DNA of 64,000 nt from Takakia lepidozioides (taxonomy: Eukaryota; Streptophyta; Takakiopsida; Takakiales; Takakiaceae), in contig CM060734.1 of the NCBI GenBank assembly GCA_030704615.1, forward strand, positions 46,022,042 through 46,086,041, written 5' to 3'. Made by a program: the position numbers and the translations under genes. Below, piece after piece: positions 1 to 9,910 of this stretch; within the stretch, counting starts at the first letter, position 1; the number at the start of each line of letters is the position of its first letter. The notes under the pieces are model-generated. The model made no database searches. It had not been told where the DNA came from and was given only the letters and a program-made list of their open reading frames with translations.

Positions 1-23
1 AACTCCTTTTTGGAATAAGTCCC

Positions 24-545
24 CTATTTGCAGTCTTGCCCTGTGCTCCTCCACATGCACCTGACCTGATGGCAATTCAAACAATTGCTGTAGGTATAGG
101 GAGTAATTTCTAATTCAACTCCCTTCACCGTTGTTGCTCCTGTCCTAGGCTCAAAGTTCTGCAAGAATTGTAACATGTACTGCCTATGGTGCAATGTCCA
201 ATCTTTGCTTTGCAATCCTTCTAATCGCAGCTCCTTCAGTAACTGTACCGCCTGTGGAGTAGCAATCGTTTGTTTCTGCAGGATTGTGGTGCTCTTCACC
301 CTGATTTCTTCCATTCCTCACTCTCTCATTCTAGACCCACAAAAAGGTTTTGGCTGTAACAATTGAAGAAATGCCTGCAGGGCACAAAACATAAACGTAT
401 GGTTGCCACAAAATGCTATGGGTAATTTCTTGTAAGCCTGCGGGGCTTGCAAGCATCGATTAAGAGAAAAGATCCGCTCTGTTCTTCCGTCCCTATGCCA
501 CTGCGTAAGTAATATTGCGAGCGTATAGTCTGTTAGTTCCTCCAT
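24..545 (-). pseudogene. Orphan reading frame with one in-frame stop
   Basis: Two open stretches, 545 to 318 and 314 to 24, lie in the same minus-strand frame and are separated by a single stop at 318-320, giving about 170 codons. The composition is coding-like (LQ-rich helices and a CLNCHQVRC cysteine cluster near the end), but I recognise no family. The frame lies downstream of the integrase of gypsy element A and could be an extra 3' ORF of that element, part of its 3' LTR, or a decayed host fragment. Chance openness is possible. Confidence 0.3.
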
Positions 546-591
546 AGCTTCAAAGCTATAGCATTGATGGTTTGTCCCGTCGAGACGCCCG

Positions 592-978
592 TTACTTGGA
601 ACGACGCCGACTCTTGCGCTTAAAATCCTCCAATTTCTTGATCCTGCTTCTGGCTTTGATTGGCTGTAACCGCTGTGACTGGATTTTAGATTTAATTTTC
701 TTTAGTGGACTTTCCCTGCTGGACTGTCCACTAGGATAACACATGTGACAAGAATTTCGCTTTTCTGTACTTGCCGTTTGTTCCGTTGCCCTTTTTCCGT
801 ATTCATTAATGGGCCCGCCATTCATCCGAATTGACGTGCTAAGTAGGTACTTTGACGGCCATTCTTGTCCTCTTTCTTGATGACACCTGTTCTTTGCACT
901 CCTTCTCAGCTGTGTGTCGCGCCTGACTTCCACGTGTCCATTTCTAAACTGGCTTCCGTCCTTTCTTCCGCCGGCCAT
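592..978 (-). other. Basic ORF downstream of integrase, unassigned
   Basis: A 128-codon open frame encodes a very basic product (K/R-rich C terminus ending KRKSRRRSK) with no motif I recognise. It sits between the minisatellite tail of element A's pol and the orphan frame to its left, in the same orientation as the element. It may be a nonfunctional part of the retroelement 3' region. I see nothing else in 546-1015. Confidence 0.2.
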
Positions 979-1015
979 TTCCCTGAAGTTATCCTGCGTC
1001 CACCTGTCACTGATT

Positions 1016-1882
1016 CTATGGATTGTGTAACCCTAGTAGGCTGTGTTGAGCTGTGACAGGCTGTGTCATACTGTGGTACGCTGTGATAGGTGATGCACTG
1101 TGGTAAGCTGTGATAGGCTGTGACACGCTGTGGTAGGTTGTGATAGGCTGTGTTGCGCCGTCTGGGCTGTGATAGGCGTGTCGCTGGGTTGTGATCTGTG
1201 TCACGCCTTGATGGGCTGTGATAGGCTGTGTCGCGCCTGTTCTGCCCGCCTGGTCATATATGCTCGGCCTAGCGACAAGTGCTCCATACTCCGTTGGTAT
1301 CACTGGCGCAGCCCGTGACTGCTTTTGCGTTTCAACATGCAAATCATGCTGCAATGGTTTGTCATGGATACCACTGTACCCCTTCAACTTATTGGCATTG
1401 ACTCTTCCCAGCATCTCTTTGTTAATGGTTTGTAACATGGCGGTGTTGTTATCATACATCTTCTGTATGACATAAGGTCCTTTCCATGGTGATTTAAGCT
1501 TAGAAGCTTTAATCTTTCCCTTCTTCTGCAACCAGAGAACCAAATCTCCCGTCTTAAAAGTCTTTAACTTGCCTTCATCAAACTGTTCCTTCCTCTTCAT
1601 CTGAATTCTGGTCATATTATCAGCTGCATCAGCACGTACTTCTTCCACATGGTATAATTCATGTTTCCTGACCTTAATTGAATCTTGCAATTCCATTCTC
1701 TTTCCCCATTCCGTTCTCATGGTAGGTAACAGGAATTCCACTGGAAGTAAAGCTTCCATACCATAAACTAATTGGAATGGTGTATACTTAGTGGTGACTT
1801 TATATGAAGTCCTGTATGACCACAAAGCTGTCAGCAGCTTTGTATCCCAATCCGTTCTGTTTGCATTGACTATCTTAGCCAA
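1016..1882 (-). pseudogene. Element A integrase C-terminal region with repetitive tail
   Basis: The frame begins just after the catalytic core and holds the typical gypsy integrase C-terminal region: LWSYRTSYKVTTKYTPFQLVYG, then the charged helix and a GDLVLWLQKKGK...SPWKGPY segment (GPF/Y-type module). After about residue 190 the sequence changes into a tail with repeated QPITAYHS-like units, encoded by a GC-rich minisatellite at about 1030-1240. The tail looks like read-through into repeat DNA rather than a conserved domain. A one-base frame break separates this frame from the upstream core (end near 1870). Confidence 0.8.
1030..1245. repeat. Minisatellite of GCTGTGAYRG/GCTGTGTC units
   Basis: The plus strand shows many degenerate 9-11 bp units of the type GCTGTGATAG and GCTGTGTCGC in tandem. 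The same kind of array recurs at 7680-7890 on the other side of element A, suggesting it belongs to the element's terminal regions, although the flanks of the two arrays do not obviously match. Confidence 0.7.
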
Positions 1883-2202
1883 GATAGTACATAGTATTTT
1901 GTTGGTAGCCTCTGCCTGCCATTACCCTGTGGGTAATATGTTGTACTCTTCCTATGCACAATCATGAACTCTTTAGTCAATAATTCAATGGTCTCATTAA
2001 TGAAGTGACTTCCCTGATCACTGATAAATTCCAAGGGACAGCCAAATCGTGTAAGTATGTTCTCATACAGGAACCTTGCTGTGGACTTGGCTGTGTTGTC
2101 CCTCAAAGCTTTAGCTTCCACCCACTTCGTAGTATAATCAGTGGCTGTAATTATGTACCTGTTCTGTGTATTCTTGGCTGGTGGGTTTAATTGGTCCAAC
2201 AA
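1870..2202 (-). pseudogene. Element A integrase catalytic core
   Basis: The frame carries the first two acidic residues of the DDE integrase core (TDYTTKWVEA and FISDQGSHF) followed by the TTYYPQGNG block. The third acidic residue expected straight after this block is not in this frame; the matching residues are found one frame over, so a single-base deletion near 1915-1925 separates the catalytic glutamate from the rest. The next frame (1882 to 1016) continues the protein. This copy's integrase cannot be made as one chain. Confidence 0.8.
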
Positions 2203-3193
2203 AGTCTAGTCCCATTTCTGAAATGGTTCCGTAGGCATTGTAGGATGCAAAGCATCTTCCCAGATCTCTGCAAAGGTCCTAGCCTCTGACATTCATCACA
2301 ACTCTGACAATACTTGTGTACATCTTTGAACAAAGTAGGCCACCAGTAACCTGCATGTAGTATCTTCCTGCTGGTAGTCTCTTCTCCAAAATGACCTCCT
2401 GCCACTCCTTTATGAACTTCCTCCAAAACTTTATTAACTTCATGGTGGTATAAGCATCGCTTCAGCACTCCATCTGGTCCTAGCTTATACATTCTGCTCC
2501 CTACCATAGTGTAAGGTAGAGCCTTGATAGCAATTCTCTTTCTCTGCTCCTTTCCATAACTTGGTGGGCACTGACCATGAGCAAGGTAGTATCTGATTGG
2601 CCACTGCCAATCTAACCAGTCATCTGCACTTCCCTGCACCTCCACTGCAAATAGACTCGCATCTGGTAATTGATCATCTACTCCCGTGGCTGGTTCTCCT
2701 GTTGATAACCGTGACAAGTGATCCGCCACAAGATGCAGCAGCCTCCCAGGCTTGTAAACAACCTCGAACTCAAACTCGTGCAAGATTATCAACCATCTTG
2801 CTATTCTTCCGCTTATCAGATGTTTGTTTACCAGGTATATCAGAGCCTGGTGATCCACATAGAACATAAACTTCTTGCCCAACAGGTAATGCCTGAATTT
2901 CTTCACTGCATAGATCATTGCCAATGCTTCTCTTTGCGTTGTGCTATAATTTCTTTCGGCATTGTTCATCAATCGGCTAGCATAGTACACAGTGAATCTA
3001 TCCTTCCTGTAACATTTTGGGCTAACACTGCTCCTAGTGCTTCTCCAGAAGCATCACAGTGAACATGAAATATTTCCTGCCAGTGAGGATTAATCAGCAC
3101 AGGTGTAGTTGTTAATGACAATGTAAGTTCCTCAAAAGCCTGTTGACATTCAGGTGTCCATGCAAACACTGCATGATCCTGGTTCCAGTTCAA
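2187..3193 (-). pseudogene. Element A RNase H and integrase zinc-binding region
   Basis: Two overlapping frames (3193-2969 and 2990-2187) encode the gypsy RNase H: FHVHCDASGEALGAVLAQ with the first catalytic Asp, TQREALAMIYAVKKF with the Glu, and YVDHQALIYL with the second Asp. The integrase HHCC zinc site follows (HKGVAGGHFG, then CQSCDEC). The two frames are joined by a frameshift near 2980. The N-terminal edge at 3193 is abrupt: RNase H follows directly on the first few residues of the reverse transcriptase region. Confidence 0.85.
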
Positions 3194-3404
3194 TCTTATG
3201 CTGACAGATTTCAGGTGGTATCCGTTTTAGATCCTCATAGCTCCAAGCAAATACATCTCTGTATTTGATGAACAAACTCTTAGCTTCTTCAAAGAATTTT
3301 GGCTCCAATTCAGCTCCTACCTTCACCATCCTCGTTTCCTCTTCAGTTCCCACATTCACTTCCCTCACCTGCTCATCAGCTGTGATTGTCCAACCAGTCA
3401 CCAT
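3150..3404 (-). pseudogene. Element A reverse transcriptase N-terminal remnant
   Basis: The frame encodes the linker before the gypsy RT, including FIKYRDVFAWSYEDLKRIPP and a HKIELEP segment that normally precedes the RT fingers. It then runs straight into sequence that in another frame is RNase H. The RT palm with its YxDD box is absent, so the catalytic domain has been removed by an internal deletion with its junction at about 3178-3195. Confidence 0.75.
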
Positions 3405-3799
3405 TCATCCTGTAAACTCACAGTGGCTGGTTCCTCTAGGATTTCCATTTCTCCTTCTCTTTCTTCATAGAAATGTGATGGGCAACTGCTGGTTTCCTCT
3501 TCAATTGGTGTTGCTGACACTACACCACAGCAGATACCTCTTAAACAACTTAGGCCTTCCAGTCGCATTTCTGCAACCTGCTCCCACTCTGGGTGTGCCG
3601 CAAACAGGGTAGCTTCTTGCTCCTCATCCAATCCTCCTCTCCAGTCATACTCTCTGACCCCTCGAGGTCTTCTCGTAGCAGGTAATCTACTAGATTTCTT
3701 TGTGGTAATTTGTATCTCGTGCATCCCATTATGCACGGTTAGTAACTGAGAATTCCAGTCATGGAATACCCTGGCCTGTTTCAGCCACGGACGTCCCAA
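3398..3799 (-). pseudogene. Element A protease-RT linker
   Basis: The frame starts with GRPWLKQARVFHDWNSQLLT, the conserved block that ends the retropepsin in many plant gypsy elements, and continues as a low-complexity acidic linker towards the RT. The sequence between 3800 and 3959 carries the protease C-terminal half in broken frames (for example ADQSVQPL, then stops). It is part of the decayed pol of element A. Confidence 0.65.
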
Positions 3800-3958
3800 T
3801 AATAAGGATAAGCCTCCATGACTTCATCCATCTTCAACACAGTTACTGTGATCATAAAGATCATCTTCTGTATCTGTATCTTAACTCCTCTTATTAATCC
3901 AATGGCTGTACACTTTGATCTGCCATTGTTACTGTAAATGGGGCTGGTTTCATGTTAC

Positions 3959-4831
3959 TTAGACCAAGCTTAATTGGTCTGTCATGATATTTACTCCAGA
4001 GCCTCCATCTATCAGTACATCAGTTAGTTCTGTGCTTCCAATTCTCAATTGGATTACTGGCATAGAATCATCAAAGTCCATGACTGTTTCTCGCCCTTCC
4101 GGCTTCACATTATAACTGGTCACCTTGCTGTTCAGGTCTGTGTTTCTTGTCTCCTGGGCAATTCGATTGATTGCTTGATACAGCTTGTGTCTACAATAAG
4201 GTGCTACAGCCAATAGCTGTCCAATGGTAATCTCTACTTTGGTCTGGCATATTACTTCAGCCAAAGTCTCTTCATTACTTTGCATGTCTGCATCTTCTTT
4301 CTTCCTTTCATCCTCACTCACTTCTTCTTCTCCATCAGAATCAGAGGAATCTGCCACAGGAATATCAGTACTCTTCTGCATTTCCCTTATGGTATCTGCC
4401 ACTTCCTTGTGCAGTTCCTTCTCATCTCTCCAAGCCTCATCATCTTCAGGCATATCACTGCCATTTCCATTATCATCATCTTCCTCAACTACTGGAGGTA
4501 TTGGTTTGGCTTTGCTTCTTGTTACTATCATTGTACTTACTTCTGGTACAAGACATGGCCTAACCATGTGAGCAACCACCACTGGGCCCTCATTCACAGG
4601 AGCTCTCATCTCATTCTGGTGTCTAATCCAGAATGAACAGGCTGCCTTGCGATGTCCTGGCTGATTACAATAGTAACACAGTTTTCCACCATTGGGTCCT
4701 CGCCCTTGGTCTGCTCTTGGATTATTTCTGTAATCCTGATTCCCGGGCTGGTAATTCCCCCTTGCATTACCCTGATAGTTGCCTCTGGAATTTCCTTGGT
4801 AATTCCCTCTTGAATTACCTCTCATTTCCAT
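3959..4831 (-). pseudogene. Element A gag zinc knuckle and retropepsin N-terminal half
   Basis: The frame begins with RGNYQ/RGNSRGNYQ repeats, followed by a perfect CCHC knuckle (CYYCNQPGHRKAAC). After an acidic linker comes VLIDGGSGVNIM, the retropepsin active-site loop with DGG in place of the usual DTG/DSG. The frame ends at 3959 within the protease. It is in the same frame as the preceding gag ORF (5347 to 4895) and is separated from it by an in-frame stop near 4895. Confidence 0.8.
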
Positions 4832-4894
4832 GCCATTGTTATAACCACCAGACCTACCATAGTGGTCCTGATCATTGTTTCTTCTTGGCTGGGG

Positions 4895-6267
4895 CTACAC
4901 CTGATGCACCCTTACTTGCCTAGGTTCTCTTGCAGCTGTCCTTCTGTTGTAGTAACAATTCTCAGTAGAATGGTTATCCATTTTATAGATAGTACAGTGT
5001 TTCTCCTTCATGTGGCATTCAGTGGTGGTATGGCCTTCATTCTGGCACTTTGCACACCATACACCCTTTCTCCAATGTGTTACAGCCTCTGTGGCATACT
5101 TCTTCAAGATTTCTTCTAATCTTTTCTCATAGTTATCCCTCTTCAACTTCTCCTTTTTCTTACTCTTCCTTTTTAGTTCTTGCTCTTCTTCTTCATCTGA
5201 CTCATCCTCAGAGTCCTCATCATCCCTTTTCTCTCTCCTGAGCATTCCTAATTGCTCAATTCTGTTTGCAGTTTCAAATGCCTCCTCCACTGTATTATGG
5301 GGTAACATATCCACTTTCTTTTGCAACTCTGGTCTTAGTCCACTCACAAACCAAGTCTTCTGTAAACCTGGTGCTGGTACATTAGCATCATCAATTCCAT
5401 CTTTTCCATATACTCCTCAACAGTTTCATGCTTCCTTTGCTTTAACTGTTGTAAACTTCCATACACTTCATCCTCAGTTTTACTTGTCCTGAACCTATTT
5501 CGGAATGTTGTATTCAAGCCATTCCAGGTTAGGAAATGATTATCAGGGAATCTTGCATACCATTCACTTACTTTCTTGATAAGTGAACAAGGAAACAATC
5601 TCATCTTGGCATCATCGCCATTCTCATTGTTCACTATACACATGTGCTCAAATTGGCTAATGTGTACATCGGGATCCCCTTTTCCTGAATATATTGGAAA
5701 AGGTGGTTTTGCCCGTGTTGGTTGTAACGCCATCTGTGGCCCTACCTTCTGCCCACTGACAGGTGCTGACACCCTTGCTGGTGCTGGTCCTTCAGGACCT
5801 GTTGTTGTTGTGGTGGATCTTCCACCAAGTGGTGGCCCTTGAGCACTCCCTGCTACTGGCCCCACGTTATTCACAGTATTCCCAGCTCCAGTTGCACTAC
5901 TTCCCACACTCCTTGTCCCCCCAGAGCCAGATCCAGGCAGCCCGCTTGATCCCCCTGAGCTGACACCTTCGTTGGCCTGTGATCCAAGTGCTCCACTTGA
6001 TCCAGGTCCAACGGGTTGGGATGTCCTGGTTGTAGTCTCAACCTCAGCTGTTGGGTCTACTTCTTCATACTCTTCCTCTTCTAATTTCTTCTCTCTATTT
6101 TCATCTTCCAAGTTCTGCCCTTGGGTTTCTTCTTCACTCATGTAACTCAACTGCAATGGTGTTGGAGTCTGAACTCTCCGTTGGCTCTGCCACATCCTCT
6201 CCTCCTTCTTCACCCGCTTCAAAAACTGGAGTTCCTGCTTTTGGTGTTCCATGCCAACTCTTATCAA
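4895..6267 (-). pseudogene. Element A gag
   Basis: Frames 6267-5344 and 5347-4895 encode a gypsy gag (retrotransposon gag domain): an N-terminal acidic and Ser/Gly-rich region, then the capsid-like block with FPIYSGKGDPDVHISQFEHM and the helix WNGLNTTFRNRFRTSKTEDE. A coiled, Lys-rich stretch follows, then one good knuckle (CAKCQNEGHTTTEC) and one degenerate knuckle. The two frames are offset by one, so a frameshift lies near 5345. A further open stretch upstream, 6559-6290, may be the gag N terminus or leader. Confidence 0.75.
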
Positions 6268-6289
6268 AGATTTCTGTCAAATCTTTTAT

Positions 6290-6559
6290 CTAGGGATGTA
6301 CCTCAGATCTTTCACCTCGTGATTGATCTTTTTTCCGTACCAATTCCCTTAATCTTTCTTGCAAAGAAAAAGAAGGAGTGGCATCCAACTCTAGTTCTTC
6401 CGGTATGGGTGATGTACTCTCTGATCTTAATGGTGTGAGAGGTCCAGATGATTCCCCTATGTCTATTCCTCTCTCCCAAAGATATGGATAATTAGCTTTC
6501 AGATAGCTTTCTCTTTTTGCTGAATATCTCTGGCGTCTAGCTTCTCTTTCATCACTCAT
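6290..6559 (-). other. Possible gag N-terminal piece of element A
   Basis: A short Arg/Glu-rich open frame lies just upstream of the gag frame, in the same orientation but a different frame, in the element leader. No domain is recognised. It may be the original gag start separated by a frameshift near 6280. Confidence 0.35.
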
Positions 6560-6681
6560 GTCCCATGTCTTTCATTTCTTTTAATGTGGCAATAACCAAA
6601 ACTCTCTTCTGTAATATCTCTCGTATATGCCTGGGTTTCTTTCAAGCTTCAATGCACCTTTGGCTATACTAGAAGTCTCCG

Positions 6682-7167
6682 TTACCATATAACCATATGG
6701 CCCTTTCTTTCCTCCCAGCCTTCAAACTCTACTTGCTTAATGGATAGCAATGCTATCACATAAACCAGTGTTGGTAACCAACGTGCTCTTCCTCTCCAGG
6801 CCACCTGATAAATCTTTATCACTCCTTTCTCCAGACCCCACTCAGGGTCAGCATCATGCACTCTCTTAAGAATGTTTTCTTTACAACCGTCTGGCAATTC
6901 CAAGAACCTCTGAAAGAATCGTTTGGACAATCTATCCTTCTCAGTTTCACAAGGAATTTGATTCACATCAAATTCTTTAATTCTCCAACCACCATGATCC
7001 CACCAGATGCCTGTCACATCTGGTTGTTCATGACCTAGTTCCCCAGTATGGTCGCCAAATGTCGCGCGGCTTTTACTCACCCATCCCTTCGCTATCCGAG
7101 GTGGGAACTCCAAGATAGAAGAGTTGGAAATCTCTAAGCACTCAGCCCGCTCAGAACAATCAGTCAT
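6682..7167 (-). other. Open frame across element A leader and 5' LTR edge
   Basis: The frame of 161 codons crosses the presumed LTR/leader border at about 7058, where TTGGCGACC...CTGGGG lies. It contains a Trp-rich stretch (GIWWDHGGWRIKEFDV). Leader sequences of plant gypsy elements are normally noncoding, so this may be chance openness or a small leader ORF. No family is recognised. Confidence 0.25.
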
Positions 7168-7680
7168 GACCTACAGCTAGTGTATCATGGGGGTGTTTCC
7201 TATTTGTACTCCTTCCCGCATTCATGTTAGCGAGTTACCTTACTATCTGCAATTAAGTATAAGTTTGCTTTAGAAATCTATCAAGTTCCATCCATTCATT
7301 CCACAGCTTCACTCAGGTCTCTCTACACAGTGTGAGTATGAAGTATGTATCAGATTAATTAATATCTATCAAGTATCAGGTTGAAGCCATGGTGTCTCTA
7401 TTCTGCTCTACATTACAACTCTACTTCTTGCATTCAGCCAGTATCAACAGATCGTTTTTCTCCTACTCCGTGCTCTCCCTCTTTCTCCTCAGAGATGCGC
7501 TCTCCGCTCCATTTCCAAGTTCTGATCCCCCCCCCAAGTCCTCCTTTCCCCGTCCCCGCTCCTCGCTTTATCTTCCTTTCCGTGGTTCTAACCGTTTCCC
7601 TCACTAACCGTCATCCGTGAACTAACATGTTCCATTCGCAGATGTTGTTTCCCACAGTCGTTCCCTGTCCTGCTATCCGT
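7060..7680. other. Presumed 5' LTR or flank of element A, no gene
   Basis: The stretch is AT/TC-rich on the plus strand with short unconvincing open frames. By position it should be the 5' LTR of element A, but I could not match it to a second copy at the left end of the window. Confidence 0.3.
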
Positions 7681-7895
7681 TCCCTATGGTCGTGACAGCT
7701 GTGTCAAGTTGTGACTGGCTATGCGACTGTGTTGGGCTGTGTCGGGCTGTGTCGAACTGTGACTGGCTGTGGCGGCTGTGTCGGCTGTGTCGGACTATGA
7801 CGGGCTGTGTCGGACTGTGACGGGCTGTGTCAGGCTGTGACGGGCTGTGTCGGACTGTGACGGGCTGTGTTGGCTGTGACGGGCTGTGTAACCCC
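7680..7895. repeat. Minisatellite of TGTGACGGGCTGTGTCGGAC units
   Basis: A tandem array of roughly 20-bp composite units (TGTGACGGGC + TGTGTCGGAC, degenerate) ends in a run of C residues at about 7892-7899. It resembles the array at 1030-1245. Confidence 0.75.
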
Positions 7896-8087
7896 CCCCT
7901 AAAGTGCGCTGCTGTCACCCCTAAGGCTCCTGTTGGTCTCAGTCTGTGCAAAAATTAAGGGTACCCCACAGATCCCGTAAAAGTGCCTAAGTCCCAGACA
8001 GTCCTCTAACAAACACACTCCACGGTGTTGCACCATTTCCCTGACCTCACTTGAGCTTGCATACACGTTGGTTTCCATTGTCATAAA

Positions 8088-8771
8088 TTGGCGAGGGGGA
8101 ACTCGCGGGAGGCTGCCCACGAGGCAGAGCAGCTCGTTCAGGAGGAGGTTAAGTTGACACCGGGTGCCAAACCCAAACAGATACAGCTCCAAGCCGCCCA
8201 TAAGATGGCATTGGCCAGAATTATGTCAGAAGACGGCTCCGATAGAGTTCCTCTCGATGAGAAGGAAATGGAGGCATTGCTGGAGTCGGTGTCCCACGTC
8301 TGTTCACCGAATGTCCGAAACCACATTGTCTCATGCAAACAGAAAATTGGGCGTGGCTTGGATATGCACTCCATTCTGGAGGTGAAGCGACGATGTGGAT
8401 ATGACTACATTCATGGAAGTAGGTTTCCAGGACAAGGGACTGAGGTAGATCGTTGTTTCGTATTCAAAATGTCCACGTGTGGACCTGGTAGCGGCGTCGA
8501 ACTGGTCGACAGGATGACGAGTGGGGACTTGTCAAACAGTTGGGTCATGTTCGACCATATCAAGCGAATTACAAATCACCAGTGGGTGACAATGGCTGCA
8601 CATGTCTACGACACCCACTGCAGGATGCTAATGACAATTGCTATTTGTGAGAAAGGAGAGGACACACAATCGGAGATGCTTCTTTGGCAGGGAATAAACG
8701 AACAGTTGCTGTCCAAAACCACACAACACATGTGCACACCACACACTAGTATACCACTAGTCTACCACTAG
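8088..8771 (+). pseudogene. MULE/SWIM-type transposase-like fragment, N-terminal side
   Basis: A 227-codon plus-strand frame ends with WVTMAAHVYDTHCRMLMTIAI, which resembles the start of the catalytic region of MULE-type transposases as seen in non-seed plant genomes. The last residues (after about 8708) are encoded by an LTR-like repeat that joins in frame by chance, so the real gene is truncated at 8708. A SWIM zinc-finger frame that could be from the same kind of gene lies inverted at 12075-12827. Family assignment is tentative. Confidence 0.45.
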
Positions 8772-9311
8772 TCCAACCACTAGGCTACAACTAGTCAGTC
8801 ACTAGGCTGCCACTATGCTGCCCACTATGGCAGTCATTAGTCCATACAATGATAAAGAAGAAGAATACAAGCACGAGCTCACAAAGCTGAAGCATAAACT
8901 CATGCATATATAACCTTATCACTCAAATACAAGTCAAGCCAAATGCACCCCATGCCATGGGGAATCCACGCTACGGCGCCATAGCTAGGCGCGGTGAGGC
9001 TCAACTTGAGAAAGATGAGCCTCCCGCGCTTGCCGTGAAGATAACCATTTCAGGGCCTAAATCTGTCTTGACCCCTGGATTGATACTTGGGCCAATCCCA
9101 AATATCAATATGTAAAAGCTAGCTATTTCCTAGCTAGTTTCACACTAGTGGTAAAATAACTTGACAGCTGTCGTGCGCATACATATCGCTACACAACTAC
9201 ATCGCTGTCCAAAACCACACAACACATGTGCACACCACACACTAGTATACCACTAGTCCAACCACTAGGTTACAACTAGTCAGTCACTAGGCTGCCACTA
9301 TGTTGCCCACT
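8709..9311 (-). repeat. LTR-like ~500-bp repeat, tandem 1.2 copies
   Basis: Sequence from 8709 repeats at 9205 (offset 496 bp) and matches the larger array at 55968-56872. Marks include CTAGTCCAACCACTAGGC subrepeats, a CCATGCCATGGGG-containing block, and on the minus strand a TATATATGCATGAG TATA-like box. The first ~38 bp of the unit are missing at the left edge and are found, inverted, at 12847-12883. The right copy is cut at 9311 by a CACTA-like end. Minus orientation is proposed from the TATA-like box. Confidence 0.7.
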
Positions 9312-9560
9312 CACTACAACAGAACGCAGTATATATGACTGTCCCGTAGTCATAAACGGTACATATGACTTCGCTGACTGCAAGTCGTGCAAACCAAGTG
9401 AATACAATGAGTACAGGATGGTCGGTCACATATGACTGTAGTCAGATGAACCAAGTGATACATCTGACTGTCATTTGGCAGTCATATGTACTTCTACCAT
9501 ACATGACTTAGTGTGCTGTTGCAAACTGTACACGTGTCTCTTTTTAATTAATCCAGGAGG
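9312..9560 (+). mobile_element. CACTA-like transposon terminus with subterminal repeats
   Basis: The segment starts CACTACAACAGAACGC, close to the CACTACAAGAAA ends of plant CACTA elements, and is followed by inverted motifs of the type ATGACTGT...GTAGTCAT and several ACATATGACT units, a typical subterminal region. It starts exactly where the LTR-like repeat is cut. I did not find the other end. Confidence 0.5.
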
Positions 9561-9910
9561 TTTTTGTGTATGTGCACCATCTGCCGTCTCCAAAAATTGA
9601 CACGTGGCATATTATGAGGAGGCTTTGCAGTCATTATCCTGACTACCAACATGCTGACATTTGGACACGTGGCATCATATGATTAGTTTGTTTTGAATTT
9701 TAAATGTATTTAAAGTCATTCCCATGACTATGCCTGTAGGAGCTCATTGCTAGGTGATTTTTCAAGATATGACATGTGTCAATGTATGATGCGATGTTTT
9801 GTAGTCATGGTGCCTACTGTAAAGTGGTTTGTTGGGTTGGACGCGTGGCATCAAATCAGTTGTTTGAGAATTTGGTTTTTAATATTATTTGGAAAATCAT
9901 AACACACCAT
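9560..9910. repeat. Degenerate repeats with GACACGTGGCAT motif
   Basis: Three related blocks share a CACGTGGCATNATATGA or ACGCGTGGCATCAAATCA core followed by a TAGTCAT-like stretch, spaced about 90-170 bp apart. They probably continue the subterminal region of the CACTA-like element. Confidence 0.4.

Larger units (their letters stand above)
592..7070 (-). mobile_element. Ty3/gypsy LTR retrotransposon A, defective
   Basis: Read on the minus strand, the order is leader (about 7060), gag with zinc knuckles, retropepsin, a remnant of the reverse transcriptase N terminus, RNase H and integrase, the Ty3/gypsy order. Immediately inside the putative 5' LTR end (about 7058) is a TTGGCGACC...CTGGGG stretch of the kind that follows the primer binding site in plant gypsy elements. 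The reading frame changes repeatedly, gag has an in-frame stop near 4895, and the reverse transcriptase core is deleted near 3180-3195, so the copy is non-autonomous. I could not delimit matching LTRs by eye; the left end is uncertain and may lie outside the window. Confidence 0.85.

Noticed and set aside
1030-1245. Regularly spaced repeats as a CRISPR-like array
   Set aside because: Units are contiguous and degenerate without unique spacers, in a eukaryotic genome.
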